From Spirochaetaceae bacterium (lineage in GTDB: Bacteria; Spirochaetota; Spirochaetia; SZUA-6; Fen-1364): a DNA stretch of 5,582 nt. Every line of letters starts with the position of its first letter. Within the stretch, counting starts at the first letter, position 1. The translations under genes were made by a program, and so were the position numbers. The stretch lies in contig PMDT01000199.1 in assembly GCA_003154555.1 (NCBI GenBank), forward strand, positions 1-5,582, in the 5' to 3' direction. This document shows, piece by piece, positions 1-5,419 of the stretch. Under the pieces are notes generated by a model. The model was not told the origin of the DNA. It saw only the letters and a program-made list of their open reading frames with translations, and made no database searches.

Positions 1-654
1 ATGAGAAAGATTCTGTTGGTCGTTGTTCTTGCGATGAGCGCCGCGGCGCTCTTCTCCCAGGACATCACCCTGTCCCGGCCGCCCGCCAAACTGGGCGTGG
101 ACCTGCTTGACGCCATCAGGGCACGGACAGCCGCACGTGCGTTCGTACAGCGGGACGTGTCGTTGGCGGACCTGTCGACGATTGTCTGGGCGGGCAATGG
201 GATGAAGGACAGCGCCGATGCGGTCTCCTCGGCCTCCAAGGCAGGCGGCACGTTCCCGGTTTCGGGCGATGTCAATTACATCAATCTCTACGTGCTGACC
301 GCAAAGGGTGTGTATCGCTACGTTCCTGAGAACAACCTCCTGAAGCAGGTCTCCACGAAGGATGCGCGCGGGAGCATCACCACCGAGAACATCGCCACGG
401 CGGCGTTCATGGTGCTTTTCACCTGCGACACCACGAAGCTTCCCGTGTTCGTCAAGGGCAACGCCGCGGCGGGCAGGGAAATGGCAATCGGCACGGCCAG
501 CTACGGGGCTGAGAACATCGGACTGGTGGCGGGCGGACTCAAGCTCGCGTCGATTGTCATGTTTAATGTGACCCCGGCCGCGGTGACGGCGGCCGCGAAC
601 CTCCCAAAGGAAGAAGTCCCGCTTTTCATCATGCAGATCGGCTACACGAAGTAA
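1..654 (+). CDS. Exported nitroreductase-family (SagB-like) flavoprotein
   Basis: The 217-residue product starts with a signal peptide: a K/R-positive tip, a hydrophobic stretch at about residues 4-17, and a probable cut near LFS-Q at 19-20. The mature part looks like a nitroreductase-fold FMN protein. RTAARAF (42-48) matches the R-S-x-R-x-F phosphate-binding motif at the start of this fold. It is followed by an LADLSTIVWAGNG segment (56-67) typical of SagB-like members. A glycine-rich stretch with ASYGAENIGL (166-175) matches the late FMN-site helix, and the protein ends in the usual hydrophobic strand plus IGYTK. The family reduces or oxidises organic substrates with FMN, and the substrate cannot be read here. 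Export to the periplasm is inferred from the signal peptide. The ATG is the first base of the window, so the ribosome site and upstream context are unseen. An earlier start outside the window cannot be excluded. Confidence 0.8.
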   Translation: MRKILLVVVLAMSAAALFSQDITLSRPPAKLGVDLLDAIRARTAARAFVQRDVSLADLSTIVWAGNGMKDSADAVSSASKAGGTFPVSGDVNYINLYVLTAKGVYRYVPENNLLKQVSTKDARGSITTENIATAAFMVLFTCDTTKLPVFVKGNAAAGREMAIGTASYGAENIGLVAGGLKLASIVMFNVTPAAVTAAANLPKEEVPLFIMQIGYTK

Positions 655-794
655 AGATCCAAAGTCGCGGGCGCGCTACCAGCACACAGCTGATCGTGCC
701 CACGACGCCATTTTCGGCAAACGGCCGGGACGTGCTCAATAAACTTGTCCGACCCGCCAGCGTGCCGGGAGCCCCGCCCCGGGTGCGCTCCCTG
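655..794. other. Convergent intergenic gap, no gene seen
   Basis: These 140 bases separate two genes that converge, the nitroreductase-like gene (+) and the short-chain dehydrogenase (-). I find no convincing protein or RNA gene. A 6-bp inverted repeat (gggagc at 767-772, gctccc at 787-792, 14-base loop) lies just downstream of the dehydrogenase stop and could help end its transcript. It has no T-run on either strand, so it is not a standard intrinsic terminator. Confidence 0.5.
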
Positions 795-1595
795 TCACTC
801 CGGCATGACGGAGCGCTTTGCGATGCCCGCCGTCATGAAGCGGAACATGATCTTTCCATTTGTAAGCCAGGCGATGTGCGTCCGATTTTTTCGCGCGGCC
901 AGTATCCGGGGCACGAAGAATGCCGCGACGGTCTCGGGAGTGTCGGCAAGGATGTTGAAGACTGCACGCGTCCTCTTCCAGGCCGCTGCATCGCTTCGAT
1001 CCAGCTTCGACAGGGTGAAGTCAGTCACCATGATGCCCGGGCTCAGGGTGCCGATTGTGACCCCCATGCCCTTTGCCTCCACCGCCAGCGCGTGGGCTGC
1101 GTACCGCACGGCCCTCTTTGCTGCGCCGTACACCGCGATGCCCTTCATGATCCTGCCGTCTGAACCGTACCCCTCCATGAACCAGATCGTTCCGCTCCGG
1201 GCAGGTGACATGCCGCGCATTGCCACCCGCGCGCCGTACAGGATGCCCAGCACGTCCGTGTGGATGACCGCTTCCATCTCGTCGGGAGCGAGCTCCCAGA
1301 GCGGGGCCGCGGCCTGCCCGATGCCGGCATTGTTGATCCAGTGGTCCACGCCGCCGAACTCCTGTGCGGCGGCTGCCCACAATGCCTCGACCTGGGTGTA
1401 GTTCCCGGTGTCGCACGGGTGGCCGTGCACGTCAGCGTCCCGCACCTGCTCTTTCAGCTGGGCGACGGCGGAATCGACCGCCTGCCAGGTCCTTCCCGAA
1501 ACCATCACCGCGCACCCCCGGGAGAGAAACTCCCGGGCCATCCGCAGCCCCACGCCGCGCGTGGAACCGGTAATAACGATCCTCGTCTTTGCCAC
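795..1595 (-). CDS. Short-chain dehydrogenase/reductase, chlorophyll b reductase (NOL/NYC1)-like subgroup
   Basis: A 266-residue classical-size SDR, presumably a cytosolic NAD(P)H-dependent oxidoreductase. Visible motifs are the Rossmann signature TGSTRGVG (9-16), NNAG (88-91), the catalytic pair Y156-x3-K160 (YGAAK), and the PG motif at 186-187. The basic S33-G34-R35 after the second strand suggests NADP(H). The usual catalytic Ser 13 residues before Tyr is replaced by Tyr143. A Ser (S145) sits 11 before it, inside MEGYGSDGR, which resembles the MDGAGSxG pattern I recall for plant chlorophyll b reductases. The block FNILADTPETVA with VPR shortly after (213-230) also resembles that family. 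The substrate is unknown, and chlorophyll is unlikely to be it. The GTG start at 1595 is chosen because the Rossmann fold begins four residues later and a G-run (1601-1607) gives a ribosome site 5 bases upstream. The frame stays open to 1826, but that extension is not SDR-like. Confidence 0.88.
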   Translation of the reverse strand: MAKTRIVITGSTRGVGLRMAREFLSRGCAVMVSGRTWQAVDSAVAQLKEQVRDADVHGHPCDTGNYTQVEALWAAAAQEFGGVDHWINNAGIGQAAAPLWELAPDEMEAVIHTDVLGILYGARVAMRGMSPARSGTIWFMEGYGSDGRIMKGIAVYGAAKRAVRYAAHALAVEAKGMGVTIGTLSPGIMVTDFTLSKLDRSDAAAWKRTRAVFNILADTPETVAAFFVPRILAARKNRTHIAWLTNGKIMFRFMTAGIAKRSVMPE

Positions 1596-1600
1596 GTGGT

Positions 1601-1607
1601 CCCCCCC
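1601..1607 (-). promoter_or_regulatory. Ribosome binding site fixing the GTG start of the SDR gene
   Basis: Seven consecutive G on the minus strand, 5 bases before GTG at 1595, form a plausible Shine-Dalgarno element. It supports this start over in-frame upstream codons, whose translation runs through non-homologous residues. Confidence 0.55.
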
Positions 1608-1610
1608 GCA

Positions 1611-1616
1611 AGTATA
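1611..1616 (-). promoter_or_regulatory. Possible -10 box for the SDR gene
   Basis: TATACT on the minus strand (5 of 6 to TATAAT) lies in the 41-base gap upstream of the SDR gene. No good -35 is present: at 17-base spacing the hexamer is TAGCAG, and at 18 it is ATAGCA. A transcript from here would have only about 9 untranslated bases. It is a weak candidate, kept because the SDR gene needs a promoter if the upstream transporter remnant has none. The box lies in the loop of a 5-bp inverted repeat (cccgc 1605-1609, gcggg 1620-1624). Confidence 0.25.
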
Positions 1617-1636
1617 ACCGCGGGAGGGCCAACCTG

Positions 1637-1801
1637 CTATCCGACCACCAGCACCATGCCCGCGATAATGACGGCCAGCCCCACGATCTTCAGCGGCATC
1701 AACGGCTCGTTGAAGAAGAGCAGCGCGATCAGGGAGACGGCCAGAAAGCTGGTGGCGGAAAAGACCGGCTGGCTGACGAGACACGATGGCCCCGCTATCA
1801 T
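1637..1801 (-). pseudogene. C-terminal remnant of an EamA/DMT-family transporter
   Basis: An open frame of 54 codons from a possible ATG at 1801 ends at 1637. It contains SQPVFSATSFL, a hydrophobic segment (about residues 12-30), then NEPL, then a second hydrophobic segment (about 36-54). This is the pattern of the last two membrane helices of EamA/DMT permeases, where a Glu-Pro-Leu motif precedes the final 'G-x-x-x-I-x-x-G' helix. A full member is about 290 residues with ten helices, so roughly 80 percent is missing. Upstream of about 1775 the frame loses all resemblance and runs antisense to the alkyltransferase-like gene. The possible ATG overlaps that gene's predicted -10 box, leaving no room for a promoter of its own. 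A truncated relic left by a past rearrangement is the best reading. A real two-helix mini-protein is possible but less likely. Confidence 0.6.
1773..1801 (+). promoter_or_regulatory. Sigma70-like promoter of the alkyltransferase-like gene, predicted leaderless
   Basis: CTGACG (1773-1778, 4 of 6 to TTGACA), a 17-base spacer, and TATCAT (1796-1801, 5 of 6 to TATAAT) lie directly upstream of the ATG at 1808. Only six bases (gggcgc) separate the -10 box from the ATG, so transcription would begin at or next to the A of the start codon. No Shine-Dalgarno sequence is present. Confidence 0.5.
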
Positions 1802-1807
1802 GGGCGC

Positions 1808-2143
1808 ATGGCCACGCCGAAGCCATATGCGCCCTTCACTGTCCGGGCTCTTGCCGTCATTCGGTCCATACCGCGGGGAAAAGTCGCCACCTACGCCCAG
1901 GTTGCCGCCGTGGCAGGAAGCCCGCTCGCCGCCCGGCAGGTCGCGCGCATCCTCCATTCGCTTTCCCGCAAGGAGCGCCTGCCCTGGCACAGGGTCATCA
2001 ACAGCCGTGGATCGATCTCACTGCCGCGCGGGGCGGGATTCGAGCAGCAGAAAGCGGCCCTGCAAAGGGATGGCGTCAAGGTGAAAGAGGACGGGAGCGT
2101 CGACATGAAGCGTCGCCTCTGGGTGCCACGGATCGACGCATGA
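1808..2143 (+). CDS. atl: Alkyltransferase-like protein (ATL), DNA base-flipping repair factor
   Basis: A 111-residue protein consisting of the DNA-binding domain of O6-alkylguanine-DNA alkyltransferases with the reactive Cys replaced by Trp. The PCHRV motif reads PWHRVI (59-64, Trp60), which defines ATL proteins. The Tyr that rotates the phosphate (Y29 in VATYAQV) and the Arg finger (R43 in AARQVA) are present, with spacings of 14 and 17 residues to the next key residue, as I recall for fission yeast Atl1. The INSRGSIS loop (64-71) is also kept. Family members bind O6-alkylguanine, flip it out, and channel the lesion into nucleotide excision repair without removing the alkyl group. The start at 1808 places the conserved domain about 9 residues in and coincides with the predicted leaderless promoter. 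It converges with the acyltransferase gene 22 bases downstream. No other repair gene is in view. Confidence 0.93.
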   Translation: MATPKPYAPFTVRALAVIRSIPRGKVATYAQVAAVAGSPLAARQVARILHSLSRKERLPWHRVINSRGSISLPRGAGFEQQKAALQRDGVKVKEDGSVDMKRRLWVPRIDA

Positions 2144-2160
2144 AGGGGCGCGATCGGACG

Positions 2161-2175
2161 GCGGCTCAGAGCCGC
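2161..2175. terminator. Hairpin between convergent genes, possible bidirectional terminator
   Basis: The perfect palindrome gcggctcagagccgc gives a 6-bp GC-rich stem with a 3-base loop. It overlaps the stop codon of the acyltransferase gene (2166-2168) and follows the ATL stop by 17 bases, in the only gap between these two converging genes. Neither strand has a T-run after the stem, so intrinsic termination would be weak. The position is the main argument. Confidence 0.4.
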
Positions 2176-3146
2176 ACGTAGAGCTTCTTCGCGTCCAGTG
2201 CCCAGGCGGCGACGATGCAGACGGCCATCACGATGGCGCATGCGCCCCAGGCCCCGATGGCCACGGCATCGGCGCCGGCGACCGTGAGCGCAAGCACGCC
2301 GAGCACGGCATGGAGCATGTAGAGAATCAGCGGATTGCGGCCGACGCTCCTGACGAATCCGAGGCTTCCCTTCCACATCTCGGTGATCGCCACGAGCAAC
2401 GCAAGAACCGCGGCGGACACGCCCCCGGTGAAGAGGATGTAACTCAGGGACAGGAGATGTTTTGAGAAGGGGAGGAAAATGGCGGCGGCAAGGCCGGCGA
2501 CAATCATGGCTCCCGCGAATCCTGACGCATACATCAGCCGCTTTCGCGCATCGGCATCCCGGATGAGCTCGCCCAACACCGATGCGACGATGATCAGGAA
2601 CGACAGGCTGAAAGTTCCCCAGGGCCCGCCGAGCCCCGAGTCGTACCAGCCATTGATGAGTGTGCCCAGGCCCAGGGGGCGAAGTATCTCCACGCAGGAG
2701 AGCATAAGCGCCGCCGCACCGAGACGGAACCACGGCGGGAGGAGCATGAAGAAAAAGGAGAAGAGGCCGGTCGCTCCCAGCATCTGGAGGATCTCCCAGC
2801 GGCTTGAGTGGTCCACGAGGAGCATACCGATGGTGCCGAAGGCGAAGAGCACCGCGTAGCGGATGAAGGCATGGAGAAGAGTTCTGGCGAATCCCTTTTC
2901 CCGGACCCGTGCGCCGAATGAGAACGACGCGGAAAGCCCGAGGGAGAAGAGGAAGCAGGGAAGGATGAAATCCGCGAACGCAAGCCCGTTCGCCGGGGCA
3001 TGCTTGAACCACGCAGGAATGGCACTGAAAGGGGCTGCCACGTTCACGGGAATCATGGCAAGCACCGCGATGCCCCGAAGATCATCGAGGGCGTCCCAGC
3101 GCTTCTTTTCCGACCCGCTCCTACCTGCCGGGCTCTTGGAGCTCAT
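2166..3146 (-). CDS. Membrane acyltransferase, HGSNAT/DUF5009-like
   Basis: A 326-residue integral membrane protein with about ten hydrophobic segments and no signal peptide. It carries the hallmarks of the heparan-alpha-glucosaminide N-acetyltransferase-like family: LDDLRGIAVLAM (20-31) at the first helix, then KHAPANGLAFADFILPCFLF (48-67). There His49 aligns with the His thought to carry the acetyl group in the human enzyme. PFSKHLLSLSYILFTGG (226-242) and GRNPLILYMLH (269-279) near the end also fit. These enzymes move acetyl groups from cytoplasmic acetyl-CoA to a sugar outside the membrane, and the acceptor here is unknown. The Trp usual in the 'HAxWNGL' motif is Ala. It is slightly shorter than the roughly 370 residues common in the family. 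The ATG lies 26 bases inside the upstream secreted-protein gene, suggesting translational coupling, with a weak GGCGGGA about 9 bases before it. Confidence 0.82.
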   Translation of the reverse strand: MSSKSPAGRSGSEKKRWDALDDLRGIAVLAMIPVNVAAPFSAIPAWFKHAPANGLAFADFILPCFLFSLGLSASFSFGARVREKGFARTLLHAFIRYAVLFAFGTIGMLLVDHSSRWEILQMLGATGLFSFFFMLLPPWFRLGAAALMLSCVEILRPLGLGTLINGWYDSGLGGPWGTFSLSFLIIVASVLGELIRDADARKRLMYASGFAGAMIVAGLAAAIFLPFSKHLLSLSYILFTGGVSAAVLALLVAITEMWKGSLGFVRSVGRNPLILYMLHAVLGVLALTVAGADAVAIGAWGACAIVMAVCIVAAWALDAKKLYVRL

Positions 3147-3771
3147 TGATCGTCATCCCGCCATCTTCCGGCAGCCGCGAATAGATCCATTCCCCGTCCT
3201 GCTGCCTGTACCAGAAGTCCGCGCCCCAGAAACCCGCGAGCATTCCTGCCGGCGAGAAGTGTATCTTGTTCGTCTCGATGCGCGAACCACGGAATGCCAG
3301 AAGCTCCGCGCCCGCCCGTCGCACGAGCATCTTGTGCGGCGCAAGGTCGTCGGGATTGACGACCCAGAACTCCCGCTGCTGCGCGTCAGCAGGGAGGAGA
3401 TCATTCACGATCGGACCGAATATCTGGTACCAGGGTGCCCCATCGACGTGGATCTCCTTGTCGATCTCCTTGCCCCGAAGCCTTCCGGTGACGTGGATCA
3501 TATCGCCTTTTCGCTCGCCCGTGAGGTCGGTGCCGACGCGGCCGTTCGTTTCCTTCCAGAGTATCGTGCCCGTGCCCGGCGCCCACTGTATCTCATCGTC
3601 CGTGGTGCCGCCGGTCGATCGCAGATTGATCTGCCCGCCTGCCCTGTTCACCGTGTACTCCACGGCGGAGACCCTGCTGCCGTTCGTTTCCCGGTAGTGC
3701 CTTTTCTCAATCTGCGCGTCGAGGCTGGCGCAGGCGACGCTTGCAAGGAATGCCACGACAACCCGAGCCAT
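3121..3771 (-). CDS. Secreted protein of unknown function
   Basis: A 216-residue product with an N-terminal signal peptide: hydrophobic residues 4-16 and a likely cut at LDA-Q (18-20). I do not recognise the family. The mature part is rich in alternating polar and hydrophobic residues and aromatics (WYQIF 114-118, FWGADFWYR 181-189, EWIYSRL 194-200). It has several beta-strand-like stretches (INLRST, MIHVTGRL, KIHFSP) and only one internal Cys at position 14, inside the signal. This suggests a beta-rich periplasmic or outer-membrane-associated protein, perhaps like periplasmic lipid-binding folds, but that is a guess. S-V-A-C at 11-14 is a poor lipobox, so a lipoprotein is less likely. The ATG at 3771 lies immediately after a good promoter with no Shine-Dalgarno sequence. 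The 3' end overlaps the acyltransferase gene by 26 bases, so the two are probably co-expressed. Confidence 0.75.
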   Translation of the reverse strand: MARVVVAFLASVACASLDAQIEKRHYRETNGSRVSAVEYTVNRAGGQINLRSTGGTTDDEIQWAPGTGTILWKETNGRVGTDLTGERKGDMIHVTGRLRGKEIDKEIHVDGAPWYQIFGPIVNDLLPADAQQREFWVVNPDDLAPHKMLVRRAGAELLAFRGSRIETNKIHFSPAGMLAGFWGADFWYRQQDGEWIYSRLPEDGGMTINELQEPGR

Positions 3772-3777
3772 GAGGAG

Positions 3778-3806
3778 ATAATACTGCGCGCGGCTCTGTC
3801 TTTCAA
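3778..3806 (-). promoter_or_regulatory. Sigma70-like promoter of the secreted-protein gene, predicted leaderless
   Basis: On the minus strand TTGAAA (3806-3801, 5 of 6 to TTGACA), a 17-base spacer, and TATTAT (3783-3778, 5 of 6 to TATAAT) lie in the 47-base gap after the reductase gene. Six bases, CTCCTC, separate the -10 box from the ATG at 3771, so the predicted transcript begins at the A of the start codon. CTCCTC is complementary to a Shine-Dalgarno sequence rather than like one, which agrees with leaderless initiation. It separates the secreted-protein/acyltransferase pair from the lipA operon. Confidence 0.6.
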
Positions 3807-3818
3807 AGTCCAGTCAGA

Positions 3819-4514
3819 TCAGAAATAGATCTCGGCGAAGATCTGCTCCCGCGGAACGCCGAAACGCGTCAGGAGGGAAAATGATTCGTAGATCATGTCG
3901 CTGTTGCCGCAGAGGTAGCAATACGTGGAGGGGTCAACGGGGTGTTCGCCAAGGTAGGTTGTGAGCCGACCCTGGTGCTCGCCCGGCTGCGCGCCCTCCC
4001 TGCTGATGCACGGCACGAACCGGGAAGGGGCGAATGCTCCGGGCTCCATGAGCTCGGCATGATGCCGTACCCCGTGCAGCAGGACATAGTCGATCGCGGG
4101 AGACTCCGCGACGAAGCTGTGGAACGGTGACACGCCTGTTCCTGATGCACAAAAGAGGTAGTGCGGCGCGGCGCGGAGCCCTTCCACGAGTGTGAATGCG
4201 CCGTGCGGACCGTCTATCTCGACCCGTTCTCCCGGGCGGCAGCGGTGCAGGGCCGGAGAAACCTCACCGCCCGGAATCTCCTTGATGAGCACGTCCAGAT
4301 GATCCGCGGATGGCGGGGAATAGATGCTGTACTCCCGTTGCTCCCCGGTGCCGGGGATTCCGACATTGATCCACTGACCCGCGCGAAAGTGCATTCCTTC
4401 CCGGGCGAGGCGCAGGATGAAGATTCCCTGCCCCAGCTCACGCGTTGCGATGACGGTGTGGAGCGGGTTGGTGTGCGGGTTCCTGCCGGGAGTCCGACGC
4501 GATGTCCCGATCAC
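3819..4514 (-). CDS. Ferredoxin/flavodoxin-NADP+ reductase-like flavoprotein
   Basis: A 231-residue two-domain oxidoreductase of the FNR superfamily, presumably cytosolic. The FAD domain has REYSIYS (60-66, the R-x-Y-S flavin motif) and GGEVSP (82-87), which resembles the G-x-x-S phosphate contact. The NADP domain has CASGTGVSPF (122-131), the G-T-G-x-x-P motif, and CGNSDMI (202-208), the usual late pyridine-nucleotide motif. It ends in AEIYF with a terminal aromatic residue, as in bacterial Fpr-type reductases that stack an aromatic side chain on the flavin. No ferredoxin domain is fused. Such enzymes pass electrons between NADPH and ferredoxin or flavodoxin. The GTG start overlaps the lipA stop by 4 bases (GTGA), implying translational coupling, and no strong ribosome site of its own is visible. 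The first 16 or so residues are basic and outside the usual domain. A role in feeding LipA is inferred from the context. Confidence 0.85.
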   Translation of the reverse strand: MIGTSRRTPGRNPHTNPLHTVIATRELGQGIFILRLAREGMHFRAGQWINVGIPGTGEQREYSIYSPPSADHLDVLIKEIPGGEVSPALHRCRPGERVEIDGPHGAFTLVEGLRAAPHYLFCASGTGVSPFHSFVAESPAIDYVLLHGVRHHAELMEPGAFAPSRFVPCISREGAQPGEHQGRLTTYLGEHPVDPSTYCYLCGNSDMIYESFSLLTRFGVPREQIFAEIYF

Positions 4515-5419
4515 GCCCGTTGCGCGCGGGCACGCTGGAGGTTCTGCCGGAAGCTTTCGTATTGCTCGCCGGCGTGGTACGAGGAGCGCACGAGCGGACC
4601 CGCTTCGCAGTGCAGGAATCCACGTTCGAGTGCCGCTTCACGCAGGGAGGCGAACTCGTCCGGGGTCCAGTAGCGCTGCACGGGGATATTGTTGCGCGTG
4701 GGTTGGAGGTACTGCCCGAGATTCACGATGTCGACGTCTTTCGCGCGCAGGTCGTCCATCGTGGAGAGAATCTCGTCGCGCGTTTCTCCCAGCCCGAGCA
4801 TGAGGCTCGACTTGGTGACGGCCTTCGGGTCCAGTTCACGGGCGATGCGCAGGAAAAGCAGCGATCGCTCATAGGTGGAGCGGGAGCGGACCCGGGGCGT
4901 GAGCCTTCGCACCGTCTCGACGTTGTGGCTCACGATGTCGGGTGAGCTTTCAACCACCGCGGCAATTGCGTCCCGCGAGCCCATGAAATCCGACGTGAGC
5001 ACTTCCACCGAGCACTCCGGCGCGCGGGCCTTGATGGCACGTACCGTGGCGGCCATCGCGGAGGCCCCGCCGTCCGGCAGGTCGTCCCTGTTCACCATGG
5101 TCACGTGGACATGCTTCAGGCCCATCTTCATGACGGACGCGGCCACCTTCATCGGCTCCAGGATATCCACCGTTCCCGGCAGGCCCGTGCCCACCGCACA
5201 GAACCGGCAGCGCCGCGTGCATGTGTCGCCGAGGATCATGAAGCTTGCCGTGCCGTGCGTGCCCCAGCATTCGTGGAGGTTGGGGCAACGCGCCTCCTGG
5301 CAGACGGTGTGCAGCCCTTCGCTCTGTACGAGGCTCTTGATGGCGCCATAGCTCTTGCTGGTGTTGAGGCGCACCTTGAACCACGGTGGCAGCCTCTCGG
5401 GGGCCTGCGTGTCTCCCAC
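4511..5419 (-). CDS. lipA: Lipoyl synthase (radical SAM)
   Basis: A 302-residue cytosolic enzyme that inserts two sulfurs into protein-bound octanoyl groups, the last step of lipoate synthesis for 2-oxoacid dehydrogenases and the glycine cleavage system. All signatures are present: the sacrificial 4Fe-4S cluster cysteines CQEARCPNLHEC (40, 45, 51), the radical-SAM CTRRCRFC (67, 71, 74), and RSSYHA (278-283), which supplies the Ser ligand. DDLPDGGA (112-119) and GLGETRDE (209-216) are typical of the family, and the length is normal. The GTG start at 5419 is favoured because the stop of the upstream gene lies directly against it (5420-5422) and a strong AGGGGG lies 5 bases before. lipA therefore sits in an operon downstream of the dehydrogenase subunit and upstream of the reductase. 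No lipB or lplA is in view, so octanoyl transfer is encoded elsewhere. Confidence 0.97.
   Translation of the reverse strand: MGDTQAPERLPPWFKVRLNTSKSYGAIKSLVQSEGLHTVCQEARCPNLHECWGTHGTASFMILGDTCTRRCRFCAVGTGLPGTVDILEPMKVAASVMKMGLKHVHVTMVNRDDLPDGGASAMAATVRAIKARAPECSVEVLTSDFMGSRDAIAAVVESSPDIVSHNVETVRRLTPRVRSRSTYERSLLFLRIARELDPKAVTKSSLMLGLGETRDEILSTMDDLRAKDVDIVNLGQYLQPTRNNIPVQRYWTPDEFASLREAALERGFLHCEAGPLVRSSYHAGEQYESFRQNLQRARAQRA

Noticed and set aside
767..792. Intrinsic terminator from the inverted repeat gggagc/gctccc
   Set aside because: The stem is only 6 bp with a 14-base loop, and no T-run follows on either strand.
745..1401. Plus-strand open frame of 218 codons
   Set aside because: It is antisense to the well-supported SDR gene and has no recognisable domain or ribosome site.
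1596..1826. N-terminal extension of the SDR to an ATG at 1826
   Set aside because: The extra 77 residues show no SDR resemblance and overlap the transporter remnant and the ATL start. The GTG at 1595 has a ribosome site and sits correctly before the Rossmann motif.
1808..2143. Active O6-methylguanine-DNA methyltransferase (Ogt)
   Set aside because: The reactive Cys of PCHR is Trp60, so alkyl transfer is not possible. The protein is an ATL.
1891..3012. A 373-codon open frame on the minus strand
   Set aside because: It is antisense to the ATL gene and out of frame with the acyltransferase, is loaded with Arg and Cys, shows no domain, and is a by-product of high GC content.
3715..3771. Secreted protein as a lipoprotein through Cys14
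   Set aside because: SVAC lacks the Leu or small-residue pattern of a normal lipobox, and an LDA-Q signal peptidase I site follows. It cannot be fully excluded in groups with relaxed lipoboxes.
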